Origin: Streptomyces sp. NBC_00414
Lineage (GTDB): Bacteria; Actinomycetota; Actinomycetes; Streptomycetales; Streptomycetaceae
Direction of reading: 5' to 3'
Assembly (NCBI RefSeq): GCF_036038375.1
Contig: NZ_CP107935.1
Coordinates: forward strand, 4,464,001 to 4,528,000
Length of the DNA: 64,000 nucleotides
Part shown: positions 49,886 to 59,317 of the stretch, one piece after another
Layout of the letters: the number at the start of each line of letters is the position of its first letter
Position numbering within the stretch: the stretch's first letter is position 1
The notes under the pieces: model-generated
Told to the model about the DNA's origin: nothing
Database searches by the model: none
Seen by the model: the letters and a program-made list of their open reading frames with translations, nothing else
Position numbers and translations under genes: made by a program

Positions 49886-52800
49886 GTGAAGCGTCGGAAC
49901 AAACCGTGGGCTTCAGGGCGACATGGGCGCCGACAGTCCGAAAGCGGGCAGCAAGTGACACAGAGAAGCAGCAGCCATCTGGAGCAGGACGACCTCATTC
50001 AGGACCGTGAAGTCGACAACCCCCACGATGACCGGCTGGCTCACAGCCACATCGCCGACCAACTCCATGACGTGGTGCTGTCGGTCCCCACTCCGACCAA
50101 CATCGCCGTGTGGGGACCTTGGGGCTCCGGAAAGTCTGGCGTAGCCAACCTCCTCCAAAGTCAGCTGGCGAAGCAACGGAACGTGCGCTTCGTACGGTTC
50201 GACGCCTTCAAGTACGCGGAGAACCCGCTACGCCGGAACTTCATCACCGCAGTCGCTACAGCCCTGGATATCAAGGACTCGCGGTTCCACGACGAGTTGT
50301 ACAACGGGCGAGTCGCCGTCAAGCTCCAGTTCGAGCGTGGCGAGGTGTGGCGCCTACTGAAGACGTTCGGCCAAATGTTCGGCGCTGTTGTTGCCTTCTT
50401 CGCCGTCGTCATGTCGCTTCTTGCCTGGGTACGCGGAGGAGCCTTCCGCCCCGCGTTCGCCGACGTGACCTCCGAAGCCCTCAAAGCGGGCATCGCTCCG
50501 GCTGCACTACTGACCTCTCTGGCCGTTCTGGTGTCGCGCACACTCACGCGCGAACACAAGACGGAAGCCGCCGACAGCGATGAGCAGTTCGAAAAACTCT
50601 TCGCCGACCTCGTCGAACGCGCCGACACGAAGCGCCTGATCGTGTTCGTGGACGAGTTGGACCGCTGCACTCCCTCAGACGTGGTGGCGACCCTGAACGC
50701 CCTGCGTACTTTTCTCGGCGCCAACGGATGCGTCTTCGTCGTGGCGGCCGACCAGCAGGTCCTGGAGGAAGCACTCACCCGGGCTCTGGAACAGGCCACA
50801 CCTGCCGACACCGTGAACCCGTACTACAGCAGTGGAAGCGGCTACCTGGACAAAGTATTCCAATACCAGATCAGTCTCCCGCCTCTGCTGGTACCCAGAG
50901 TGACCCGCTTCGCCGCAGACCTAGTACGCGCGCGAGGCGGCGTGTGGGCAACGTTGGACATCGATCTCACAATGAGTGTGCTCGTGCCTTCGCATGTGCG
51001 TAGCCCTCGCCGCGTGAAGGCACTGCTGAACACCTTCGCGCTGACGTACCGGCTGGCTCAGCGGCGGGCCGCGGAAGGACTGCTGGAGACCGACCCGGCA
51101 ACTCGGACACCGGAGATCGCCAAACTTGTCTGCCTCCGGATCGAGTTCCCACTGTTCGCAAGAGATCTACTGCTCGACCACCGGCTTTGCGAGTACGTAC
51201 TGGCGTTGGACGCCGACCCCAAGGCCGTTCTGGGCAACTACGTACGGCCAGAGGTCAGGGAAGCCGCACGCAGGTACGCGAACCTCGAAGCCGCCGTAGA
51301 CCTGCACCTCATTGAGCCGAAGGAACCCGGCGAGGATGACGGCAAAGAGGAGAATGCGGCTGAGATCCGAAAAAGCCATGGTCAGCAGCTAGTGTCCTAC
51401 CTCAAGCGGACACGAACGGTGCCGGGCCCGAGTGGTGACCTGCTCTATATGGAGACCAGTGGCAGCGCCTTCGGGCTGCCAGCGTCTCTGGCCGAGGCAC
51501 TGGAGCAGCACGCTCAGAACGCCGAGTTGGACGCCGTAGTTGCGATCGTCGACGGGCTTCCCTCCAGTGCGCGCCCGGCCGCGCTGTCCCTGCTCACGCA
51601 GCAGGCACGAGACGCCATCGGCCTGGAGGAGGAGAACGTTGCTCACTCTGTACTGGCGGTCTGCAGCAACACCGGTGTCCCGTTGGACGGCGCTGCGGAC
51701 CCGGCGGTCGAGATCCTCACGCCGATCCTGACGAACTCTGCGCACGAACTGCCTGTAGAGGTACTGGACGGATGCTGGCGGCTGGCGCTGGCAAGCAGTC
51801 GTCCGGCGGCCCTGGAGATGCGCTCGATCGTCCTGCGACACAGTGTGCTCAGGCATAGCCCCTCTATGACCGCCATGGTGGTGCGTCATGTCGAACAGGT
51901 TCTCGCGGCGGCCCCGGCCCTTGTACAACAGCTGGTCTCTCAGCATCTTCTGCTGGCCGAGAAGGAGGACATGGCGGACATGCTCGCCGAGCTCCCAGCC
52001 ACGGAAGCCGCGATGCTGATGACACACATCAGTCCTCACGCCACGAATCAACTACGAGAACTGATCAAGAAACACCAGGAATGGGCCGCAGAGCAGGAGA
52101 GCTCGGAGGCCGCTGCCACGGACACTCCACGGCAAGAACCGCATTCTCCTGCCGATGCACTGCGCAGGCTGCAGGAGCTTTTGGAGCACTGGTGCGAGGC
52201 GTGCCCCGAAGCAGCGCACGTCGTCGTGGGACTGTTGCTGGCGCTGGACAGCCTGCAAGGCCGGAACATCGTGGAGGAGTGTGCGGCCTCCATCCCTGCT
52301 GTGCGGGAAACGCCTCTGGCACGGACCGTGCTGTCGAGCGCCGGCCGACGTGTCATCACCAGTTGGCCGACCTGGCTGGAGTTGCTGGACCCACGGTCGT
52401 CCACCGCCGACATGGTCGATGAGTTCGACGGGCTGCTGAAAAGGCTGTGGGCGCAGACCAGCAGACCTGACGATGCGCTGGCACCGGCGGTGGTTGGTCG
52501 CGTCGCGGACAGTTTCATGCGGCTGTTCGACCACGGGCCTTCGGACCAGCATCCGCACATCACGCCGTTCGTACTGCCATCGCTTTCACGGCCGACGACC
52601 GATGAGGAGGCCACGGAGCAGCTTCGGCTGCTCGGGGCGCTTCTCCCCCTGGCGAACAGTGGCCTGTTGAAGCGGACGCCATTCGTCCACCACCAGTCGG
52701 CAGCCCTCACCCAACTACTCACAGATGGGGACAGCCTTGTCGAATCGCAGGACAGCACACTCCTGACCTACATCGAGTCGGTCTTGACAGACTGCTTGCG

Positions 52801-53656
52801 CGACTTGGACTCCCCCGTGACGGCTCCGCTGGCTCCGGAGGAAGCTCGTACTCTGGTGGGCGCACTCGACGACGCCGGCTGGCTCCCAGGGCACGAGCAC
52901 ACTCGTCTGCGGGTGCGAGCGCACCATCTCCTGATGACCGGCGGAGTCGACAGGCACGGCATGGAAAGCATGCCGCCTGCCGCGGCCATGGCCGACCATG
53001 CCCGTAGCAACTCGGGCTCTGTCGGCGGGACTGTGGCCGCGTGGATCGCTCTGGCAGAACCTTCGGCCCCGGATCTGTTCACTGCCGTATCTGCGAGTCT
53101 GCGGCGCCCTTCCGCGCTTCAGACCGACACGGCACTGCTTCCGGCCGTGGCCTCACGGCTGGCGGCTCTGCCTCCGTTGGAACAGGCCGGCTTCTGGAAG
53201 GACGTGCTGGGAGGATCAAGCACCCACCTGCCGGAACAAACCCTGATCGGGGCAGGATGGCCGTCGCTTACGGACGGCCTCGCCGCCGAGTTGCTGGTCG
53301 ACAGGTACAGCCGTGCGTCCAAGAATGCGGACCGCCGCGCCGTACTCGACTTGTGGAAGGCCGCGAACATCACTCAGCCAGCCGCTCGTCACGACCTGAT
53401 CCAAGCAATCCTCCTCCCCATGCTTGACGCCAACCAGGGAGCCGCTGACCTCGCCCTGTCATATCTCCCACAGCTGATGGACTCCGTCCCCAAGGGGATG
53501 AAGAAGTCTGTGCAGACGGCCGTCGAAGCCAGCGGCAGCAAATGGACCAGTCTTGCGCAGCGTGGCGTCAAAGCGCTGAAGAGCGTCGGTTACTCAACCG
53601 AACGCTCCGGCCTCCTGAAGCTGGGCGAACGCATCAGCCGCAGCAACGACGACTGA
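49886..53656 (+). CDS. KAP-family P-loop NTPase, 1256 aa
   Basis: The N-terminal third is a KAP NTPase: Walker A GPWGSGKS at residues 77-84, a membrane insertion of two hydrophobic helices (about 160-182 and 200-222) inside the NTPase domain, and Walker B LIVFVDELDR with Asp256/Glu257. A sensor-like FVVAADQQVL follows, then SPRRVKALLN. The remaining 800 residues are mostly helical, rich in Leu and Ala, without a recognisable enzyme; they may be HEAT/ARM-like repeats. KAP NTPases are membrane-associated and include plasmid-encoded phage-exclusion proteins such as PifA. A defence role is inferred from family and context. It has no cotranscribed toxin-like partner of known family. Confidence 0.88.
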   Translation: MKRRNKPWASGRHGRRQSESGQQVTQRSSSHLEQDDLIQDREVDNPHDDRLAHSHIADQLHDVVLSVPTPTNIAVWGPWGSGKSGVANLLQSQLAKQRNVRFVRFDAFKYAENPLRRNFITAVATALDIKDSRFHDELYNGRVAVKLQFERGEVWRLLKTFGQMFGAVVAFFAVVMSLLAWVRGGAFRPAFADVTSEALKAGIAPAALLTSLAVLVSRTLTREHKTEAADSDEQFEKLFADLVERADTKRLIVFVDELDRCTPSDVVATLNALRTFLGANGCVFVVAADQQVLEEALTRALEQATPADTVNPYYSSGSGYLDKVFQYQISLPPLLVPRVTRFAADLVRARGGVWATLDIDLTMSVLVPSHVRSPRRVKALLNTFALTYRLAQRRAAEGLLETDPATRTPEIAKLVCLRIEFPLFARDLLLDHRLCEYVLALDADPKAVLGNYVRPEVREAARRYANLEAAVDLHLIEPKEPGEDDGKEENAAEIRKSHGQQLVSYLKRTRTVPGPSGDLLYMETSGSAFGLPASLAEALEQHAQNAELDAVVAIVDGLPSSARPAALSLLTQQARDAIGLEEENVAHSVLAVCSNTGVPLDGAADPAVEILTPILTNSAHELPVEVLDGCWRLALASSRPAALEMRSIVLRHSVLRHSPSMTAMVVRHVEQVLAAAPALVQQLVSQHLLLAEKEDMADMLAELPATEAAMLMTHISPHATNQLRELIKKHQEWAAEQESSEAAATDTPRQEPHSPADALRRLQELLEHWCEACPEAAHVVVGLLLALDSLQGRNIVEECAASIPAVRETPLARTVLSSAGRRVITSWPTWLELLDPRSSTADMVDEFDGLLKRLWAQTSRPDDALAPAVVGRVADSFMRLFDHGPSDQHPHITPFVLPSLSRPTTDEEATEQLRLLGALLPLANSGLLKRTPFVHHQSAALTQLLTDGDSLVESQDSTLLTYIESVLTDCLRDLDSPVTAPLAPEEARTLVGALDDAGWLPGHEHTRLRVRAHHLLMTGGVDRHGMESMPPAAAMADHARSNSGSVGGTVAAWIALAEPSAPDLFTAVSASLRRPSALQTDTALLPAVASRLAALPPLEQAGFWKDVLGGSSTHLPEQTLIGAGWPSLTDGLAAELLVDRYSRASKNADRRAVLDLWKAANITQPAARHDLIQAILLPMLDANQGAADLALSYLPQLMDSVPKGMKKSVQTAVEASGSKWTSLAQRGVKALKSVGYSTERSGLLKLGERISRSNDD

Positions 53657-53831
53657 GCATCAGCAGGTGCCCGCCGTGGCCCTCGCCGAATGCGCACAGC
53701 TCTTACAGGGCCCGGCGGAAGCAGCCTGAGGTGGAATCTCCGCGAGCCCTCGACAGGCGACAGGCAATCGTGCACGACAATGTGACGGTGAGCTTGCCGC
53801 CTGCCCCAGGACGGCGGGCGGGTGCCGACAG

Positions 53832-54407
53832 GTGGTCAAGTTCGACACAGTCTCACTTCAGCGAATTGCCCGATCACTGTCGGCATCATTCGCATGCAAC
53901 GCAGCAGAGGTGCTGGCACTGGTTCTGACGGACGCTCAGCGTATGAGGAACGTACTCCGGAAGAAATCATGCTCCACCACACTCGCTGTGATCGACCGCC
54001 AGGAACGTGTACTGCTGTGCCGAACTCACGGACAGTCCGTTTGGTGCCCGACCCCTTCAAGAGTGATCCGGATCCGGCCGTCCAAGTTCTCCTTCATTCA
54101 CACCCTGGACCCGCTCTTCTCTCACTGGTTCGTTTCCCGCACGCCAGTGATCGGCAGATTCGACCTCAGCTCGAAGGGCGACAACTCAACCGGATCAACG
54201 AACATCTTCATTGTCCGGCACAGCAGAATGAAGCCGATCAGTCTTCGCGCTCGCTCGCACTCCCGGGCAGATGCCGACTACGTGTGGCATCCGTTGTCGA
54301 ACGTCGAAGATGAGATGTTCGATGTGTATCCACGCGAACTGGGCCCCCTTCTACGCGGGTATCTGGAGGGCTGGATTCCCGACGGTGTCATCACTCTCGT
54401 CGAGTGA
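53832..54407 (+). CDS. hypothetical protein, 191 aa
   Basis: The frame from GTG 53832 runs to 54407 and has a plausible protein-like C-terminus (DVYPRELGPLLRGYLEGWIPDGVITLVE in part). Codon bias is weaker than in the core genes, but better than in the competing plus-strand frame 53822-54313, which is rejected. No domain is recognised, and there is no signal peptide or membrane helix. It ends 30 bases before the next gene and may form an operon with it and with the KAP NTPase. Confidence 0.55.
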   Translation: MVKFDTVSLQRIARSLSASFACNAAEVLALVLTDAQRMRNVLRKKSCSTTLAVIDRQERVLLCRTHGQSVWCPTPSRVIRIRPSKFSFIHTLDPLFSHWFVSRTPVIGRFDLSSKGDNSTGSTNIFIVRHSRMKPISLRARSHSRADADYVWHPLSNVEDEMFDVYPRELGPLLRGYLEGWIPDGVITLVE

Positions 54408-54437
54408 CCCCTCATCCCTCACCAAGGAGCGCGCTCT

Positions 54438-54902
54438 ATGCCCAGTCCACACTATCGACGGCGATCTCCAACCCGCGGTCCGCTGGCCCTGGAGGTCCGG
54501 ACCCTACTGGCAGCCGCAGGACTGCCAGAATCGGACAGCGACGACCGCCATCGGGCTCACGGCATGGTGGTGACCGATCACGGTGAATCCGTCGGCGTCG
54601 AATGGTTCGTCTCACGCAGTCTGCGCCGCGCCGCAGCCGACGAACAGCTACGGGGTTGGCCCATGAGTGAGGCGGACCGTGCGCACGAAGCCGCCCGACG
54701 TCATCTGCACGCGGCACTGTTCGGCCTCCTCTCGGAGGTGGGCTACCTGGTGGAGGCTGACCTGGCTGACTCTCCGGGTGCCCTGACTGTCCGAGCCGGC
54801 CGAGTCTCCACTACCACCACGTTGGCCACGGACATCAAGCGAATCCTTGCAGAGCTCCATGACTCTGCAGAAACCAAAAAGCGCCCCGACCCTTCGTCGT
54901 GA
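54438..54902 (+). CDS. hypothetical protein, 154 aa
   Basis: ATG 54438 has AAGGAG 9 bases upstream. The protein is hydrophilic and probably helical. Its N-terminal region is basic, the middle contains HGMVVTDHGESVGVEWFVS, and the C-terminal half has TLATDIKRILAELHDSA. No family is recognised. It follows the previous gene closely and is probably cotranscribed. Confidence 0.72.
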   Translation: MPSPHYRRRSPTRGPLALEVRTLLAAAGLPESDSDDRHRAHGMVVTDHGESVGVEWFVSRSLRRAAADEQLRGWPMSEADRAHEAARRHLHAALFGLLSEVGYLVEADLADSPGALTVRAGRVSTTTTLATDIKRILAELHDSAETKKRPDPSS

Positions 54903-54968
54903 CACATAGCCACGCCATCCAGACTTACGGAAGAAAGCTGCAACGTCTGAAGAGGATCTATCCAAGTA

Positions 54969-55730
54969 CTACCAGTGGGTCAGGTCAAAAACTTCCGAGC
55001 AATATGGGTCCACCGCGTCCGAGGGGTTGTATTTCAACTGATCGTCGGCGATGAGTGAGGGCAGGGCGGCAGCCAGACCGGTGATGCCCACGGCCACGGC
55101 TCCCTCTTCATCCCGAAGAGACACGTCGAGACCGACCATTCCCGACAATCCCTCACCGGTCACGTAGAGACGCGCACTGCGCTGGTCAAGGAGAAGGAAG
55201 CCACACACGCCCAGCTTCCCGGCGAGTTCGGATTCTTCGGGCGGAACGATACCTGCGACGGCCGCGTGAAGGGCATCCGTGAGATCGAGCTCCGGACCAG
55301 CCTCCAAGAGTCGCGCCACCCCCTCCGTACCCACAATGGGAATTCCGTGCCCGTCGCGGTCGCCATCGCCACCATGATCGGAGTCCGCTGCCGTCCGTGG
55401 AACGTCGGGCTCCTGCCGCATCCGCACGATCTGCCGCAGAGTAGCGGCCAGCACGAAGGCGGGGATGTTGTCACCGTGCTGGTCCACCAGCGGCAGGTCG
55501 TAGGCCACCGAGGTCCCGACAATGCGGCCATCCCAGACGACCACTCTCCCCACCACTCGTCCGTCCCGGACGGGAAGCACACCTCGGACGACAGGGCCGC
55601 CCCCCAGAGGGGTCGCCGTGAACCGCAGCATGCCCCGGACAAGGGCGGCTTGCAGCCGTATCACTCCTGCGTTGTCCCACCGTTGCATCGGCACGGACTC
55701 CTGACTGCCGTCGGCGAGCGGGGACTTCAT
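54969..55730 (-). CDS. hypothetical protein, 253 aa, partner of a secreted protein
   Basis: ATG 55730 overlaps the stop of the upstream secreted-protein gene (ATGA), so the two are coupled. The sequence has a beta-rich N-terminal half (GVLPVRDGRVVGRVVVWDGR) and a helical C-terminal half with DLTDALHAAVAGI. It has no signal peptide and no membrane segment. The family is not recognised. An open extension of eight codons upstream inside the neighbour is unlikely to be used. Confidence 0.75.
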   Translation of the reverse strand: MKSPLADGSQESVPMQRWDNAGVIRLQAALVRGMLRFTATPLGGGPVVRGVLPVRDGRVVGRVVVWDGRIVGTSVAYDLPLVDQHGDNIPAFVLAATLRQIVRMRQEPDVPRTAADSDHGGDGDRDGHGIPIVGTEGVARLLEAGPELDLTDALHAAVAGIVPPEESELAGKLGVCGFLLLDQRSARLYVTGEGLSGMVGLDVSLRDEEGAVAVGITGLAAALPSLIADDQLKYNPSDAVDPYCSEVFDLTHW

Positions 55731-56341
55731 GTCTCGTTCACCGCATCGGGGCACTTGTTGCGCGCAACCCGCTCACAGTAGGCCGTGATCGTTCCGATCT
55801 TGTGGCTGTGGTCGGCTAGCGCGTAGTTGCCGTCCGCGGTCTTGTAGCTGTACTGGGCGATCACCTTGATCCGGGCGAGGACCGCGCCGAGACGGTTGGT
55901 CAGCACGCCGCCGTAGACACGGCGCGCTCCGTCCTTCTTTTCCGGGCGCTCACTGGTCACGATCTTGATCACTTTGGGATCGTGGATGTTGTGCGGTCCC
56001 GAGAAGTGCAGCCAGCCGAACTTGCTGTTGCCTTCCCGGGTCGGAATGTTCTTGCCCTCGCCGTCCTTGCTGACGAACTTCACCACGCTCCAGTGACTGA
56101 CGCGTGCGGTGGCGTCAGAGCGCGGCGGAGCCGGACTCAGCTGGGGCACATCCACTGTCAGCCCCTCAGCCTCGGCGCGATCCACGCCGAACGACTGCGC
56201 GTACTCCTCGTCGGACATCACGCGGAGACCTTGCGGAACCGACGGTGCCGTTCGCGATGAGGCGGAAGTGGCAAATGCGGAGGCCATAAGGGTGCCTGCG
56301 ACTACAGCCGAACAGACCACGGCGTTCATAAAGGTGCGCAA
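55727..56341 (-). CDS. secreted hypothetical protein, 204 aa
   Basis: The protein begins with a signal peptide (NAVVCSAVVAGTLMASAFATSAS, about residues 6-28) with a likely signal peptidase I site after ATS-A or close by. The mature part of about 175 residues has two cysteines near the end (YCERVARNKCPD) that could form a disulfide. The TTG start at 56341 has AAAGGACGG upstream; an ATG four codons later is an alternative. It is the first gene of the leftward pair. The function is unknown. Confidence 0.78.
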   Translation of the reverse strand: MRTFMNAVVCSAVVAGTLMASAFATSASSRTAPSVPQGLRVMSDEEYAQSFGVDRAEAEGLTVDVPQLSPAPPRSDATARVSHWSVVKFVSKDGEGKNIPTREGNSKFGWLHFSGPHNIHDPKVIKIVTSERPEKKDGARRVYGGVLTNRLGAVLARIKVIAQYSYKTADGNYALADHSHKIGTITAYCERVARNKCPDAVNET

Positions 56342-56659
56342 CGGCCGTCCTTTGCGTAGCCAAACGACGCTTGAGGCGGGGGCGGCAGCGCCCCCTGTTG
56401 GCGGCTGATTCGATCACGGGCCCGGCAACATGACTAGCAAAATGCCATTGATTCACCCTTAATCGGTACGAGGTGGCCATAGGCAGGCCGACGCAACATG
56501 AGCCGAGGTCAGGATCGGCCGCTGCGGTACACGCCGAACCCAGCATCCAGGCCGCTCGCGGCAAACTCGCCGCAGACCGTGTCGACTGAGCGCGGATGGA
56601 AGTCGACATCCACACAGAGAGGCCGATGACCAGCTCCACTTCTTGATTTCCGACCTCAA
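56342..56659. other. 318-bp divergent intergenic region
   Basis: This is the space between the leftward secreted-protein gene and the rightward gene at 56660. It should carry promoters for both. I see no clear palindrome or RNA gene in it. Confidence 0.5.
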
Positions 56660-57358
56660 ATGAGGGAGGGTTTCCGGAAGCCCGACTGGTTCGTGGAGAG
56701 GCTGGACATGGCTGTCGTGCATGCGGAGAGTCCCCGGATCGGCAATCGGCTTGCCGAGTTGGGGCTGTCGGTCGAGGAGATCGGGGACGCGCTGCGGCGC
56801 GCCGAGGCCGAACGCAACTTTTGTACGCCGCTGGATCCGGTCTCCCTGCCCGGCAACATTTTCTGGGGGCGCACCGTCCGCTTCCTGAGGGAGACATACA
56901 TCCCCAAGGGCTGGAGCAGTGCCAGCCCGAGCAACGTGCCGTTGCTCGTGGCGCCGTCCGGCAACTTCGCCCTGACGGCCTCCAGCGGCAGCCAGGAGAC
57001 GGGGTATGCCGCGCTCACTCCCTCCACCCGATACCCGAAGGGGACCGCGGTGATGAAACGGGTGGAGGCGAACCGGCAGTTGCTGCTGTTCGGCGAGAGC
57101 GAGGCGGAGCCCGAGCAGCAGGATGTCGGCGACGGCATACCGACCTGGTTCCTGCTGTACCAGCATGTGAAGACCGATGAGGGGCGGCGCCTGCACGCGG
57201 AGCTCTCACTGCCCGACAACACTGGCAGTCGTGGCAAGATCAGCAGCTGGCATGAACGGATCATCCTGCCCTGGATCGACTTCGAGGGCTTCGCTCCGTT
57301 CGCTGACGACGCCGGCGACCAGGGCGGCATCGACATCCCCATCGAACGTCTGGCCTGA
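56660..57358 (+). CDS. hypothetical protein, 232 aa, upstream of XRE-ImmA gene
   Basis: The frame has good codon bias and a protein-like composition. The N-terminal part reads DWFVERLDMAVVHAESPRIG with helical content to about residue 60; the middle has FWGRTVRFLRETYIPKGWSS and PLLVAPSGNFALTASSGS, suggesting a mixed fold. There are no membrane segments. It ends 32 bases before the XRE-ImmA gene, probably an operon. ATG 56660 is used; ATG 56708 (with GGAGAGG upstream) is also possible. No family is recognised. Confidence 0.78.
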   Translation: MREGFRKPDWFVERLDMAVVHAESPRIGNRLAELGLSVEEIGDALRRAEAERNFCTPLDPVSLPGNIFWGRTVRFLRETYIPKGWSSASPSNVPLLVAPSGNFALTASSGSQETGYAALTPSTRYPKGTAVMKRVEANRQLLLFGESEAEPEQQDVGDGIPTWFLLYQHVKTDEGRRLHAELSLPDNTGSRGKISSWHERIILPWIDFEGFAPFADDAGDQGGIDIPIERLA

Positions 57359-57390
57359 CCGGACCGCTCCGACCCTTTGGTTCCTCTCCC

Positions 57391-58545
57391 ATGACCACCG
57401 CATCCCGGATCGTCCTGGCGCGCAAGCGTCGAGGACTGACCGTCACCCGTCTCGCCCAGATGGCGGGCCTGACGTCCCGCAGGTTGTCCGACTTCGAGAA
57501 CGGACGGGCCAACCCCAGCCCGCCGTCGCTGCGGGCGATCGCGGCGGCGCTGGAGTTCCCCGAATCGTTCTTCGGCGCCGAGGAAGTCGCCGAGCTGACG
57601 GTGGACTCGGTGAGCTTCCGTGCCCTGAGCAAGATGACCGCCTCCCAACGGGACATCGCACTAAGCTCCGGCCGGCTGGCCCGCGTACTGCACGACTGGA
57701 TCGGCGCCCGTTTTCGACTGCCCGCTCCCGACGTGCCGTCACTGACCTCCTTCAGCCGCCTGCGATCGGAGGAAGACCAGATCCCTCATCCGGGGGAGGC
57801 CGCAGGCACCGACTGCCCGGCGGAGGAAGCCGCCGTACTGGTGCGGGCCCGCTGGGGGCTGGGGCACGCCCCGATTCCGCACACCGTGCACCTGCTGGAG
57901 GCACACGGCGTGCGCGTCTTCTCGCTCTCCCGGGACTGCCCGGAGGTCGACGCGTTCTCCTTCTGGGACCGGGGAATCCCGTTCGTGCTGCTGAGCCCCG
58001 AGAAGACCGCGGAACGCGGGCGCTTCGACGCCGCCCATGAACTCGGGCACCTCGTCCTGCACGGCGAGGAACAGATGCCGCACGGCCCGCAGGCCGAAGC
58101 CGAAGCCCACCGGTTCGCGGCCGCCTTCCTCATGCCCCGCGCCGACGTTCTCGCCCACGCCCCGCGAGGCGCGAGCACCACCTGGATCCTGCAGGCCAAG
58201 CGCCGCTGGAAGGTCGCCGCCATGGCGCTCGCCCACCGGCTGCACGAACTGGGCCTGACCACCGAATGGCAATACCGCAGCCACTGCGTGGAACTCAGCC
58301 GCCTCGGCTACCGCAAGGCGGAACCGCGCAGCGGAGTGGCCCGCGAAACCTCCCAGGTGCTGGGCAAGGTGTTCACGGCCCTGCGCGACGAGGGCACCCG
58401 CCGTGCGGACGTGGCCCGTGACCTGCACCTGCGACCTGCCGATCTCAACGACCTGATCTTCGGTCTGATCGTCACCGCGCAGGATGGCCAAGGCCAACGA
58501 CACGAAGGGGCGGACAACCGGCCGCGGCTGTCTGTCGTGCGCTGA
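57391..58545 (+). CDS. XRE-family regulator fused to an ImmA/IrrE metallopeptidase
   Basis: The 384-residue protein has an N-terminal XRE HTH (VLARKRRGLTVTRLAQMAGL ... RRLSDFENGRANPSPPSL, about residues 5-60), a linker, then an ImmA/IrrE (M78) domain with HELGH at residues 216-220 and a downstream EAEAHRFAAAFLMP segment that supplies the third ligand region. A helical C-terminus follows. ImmA cleaves phage-type repressors on DNA damage; fused forms act as self-contained stress switches or antitoxin-like modules. Target is unknown; the upstream orphan gene is a candidate partner. Confidence 0.88.
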   Translation: MTTASRIVLARKRRGLTVTRLAQMAGLTSRRLSDFENGRANPSPPSLRAIAAALEFPESFFGAEEVAELTVDSVSFRALSKMTASQRDIALSSGRLARVLHDWIGARFRLPAPDVPSLTSFSRLRSEEDQIPHPGEAAGTDCPAEEAAVLVRARWGLGHAPIPHTVHLLEAHGVRVFSLSRDCPEVDAFSFWDRGIPFVLLSPEKTAERGRFDAAHELGHLVLHGEEQMPHGPQAEAEAHRFAAAFLMPRADVLAHAPRGASTTWILQAKRRWKVAAMALAHRLHELGLTTEWQYRSHCVELSRLGYRKAEPRSGVARETSQVLGKVFTALRDEGTRRADVARDLHLRPADLNDLIFGLIVTAQDGQGQRHEGADNRPRLSVVR

Positions 58546-58690
58546 CACCGCCCGTCCCTGGTCGATGCCCGTTCTTCGGCGACGTACAGGCAGAGGTTCG
58601 CTGTCTCCGCCTACGGAGTGTTCCGCAGCCGGAGACAGCCGACGCCTGGGCCGCCTCACTGACCATGGGGCGGCCGAAAGAGCCATACCG

Positions 58691-59068
58691 GTGCGGAACA
58701 ATTCGAGCATGGATCCGCAGCGCAGTTCATCGCCTTCCGACACTGACGTGCTGCGTACGCGGTACGCGTGCCGTTTGCCGGCCTCTCTGCAGGATCTAAT
58801 CGGCCCTGTGGACGGACGTGTCGAGCTGCCGCTCCATATCGCGTGGTCGGGCCTGCGCGCCTATGACCTCGGCCGACCGCGACAATGCATGAGCCTCTAT
58901 CGCACCGTCCTGGCCGAAGGACAGCGCGACGACCTCGTCACCTTCCTCCATCACGACCTGCTGATCGCCCAGTGGCCCGACCTACGCCCTCTGATCAGCA
59001 GGCATATCCGCACCGTATGGGAAGGCGCCTTCCCCGAGCTCATCCCCCCGGACATCGCCTTGGCGTGA
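58691..59068 (+). CDS. conserved hypothetical protein, about 125 aa
   Basis: The C-terminal 110 residues have good codon bias and a definite pattern: LPASLQDLIGPVDGRVELPLHIAWSGLRAYDLG, then MSLYRTVLAEGQRDDLVTFLHHDLLIAQWPDLRPLISRHIRTVWEG in part. This resembles small actinobacterial proteins that I recall next to AbiEii-like toxin genes, but no such toxin is visible here, so the resemblance is only from memory. The start is GTG 58691 or ATG 58709; the longer frame upstream overlaps the previous gene's end and looks non-coding. Confidence 0.68.
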   Translation: MRNNSSMDPQRSSSPSDTDVLRTRYACRLPASLQDLIGPVDGRVELPLHIAWSGLRAYDLGRPRQCMSLYRTVLAEGQRDDLVTFLHHDLLIAQWPDLRPLISRHIRTVWEGAFPELIPPDIALA

Positions 59069-59317
59069 ACCGCAACTGAATACGGCCGCCGGTGCGATCT
59101 GCCAGTTCGTGGACGGGGCATCGGACGTCGGCGCCCACCATCGCGTCAGGCCGCGTCACCAGCCAGCGATGTGTTCGCTGTCCGGCTGCACGGCAGGGGC
59201 ATGTTCGAGGCGCCGCACCACGCTGAGTGCTGTCCGGCAGATTCGCGCCGCTACTGCGAAGAGCCCATGCGCTGCGACACGGAACCCGCTGCCGCCAGAC
59301 GGAGCCGCAGCCAGCAT

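Noticed and set aside
53822..54313. competing plus-strand frame of 163 codons
   Set aside because: The overlapping frame 53832-54407 has a better C-terminus and codon pattern, and ends just before the next gene.
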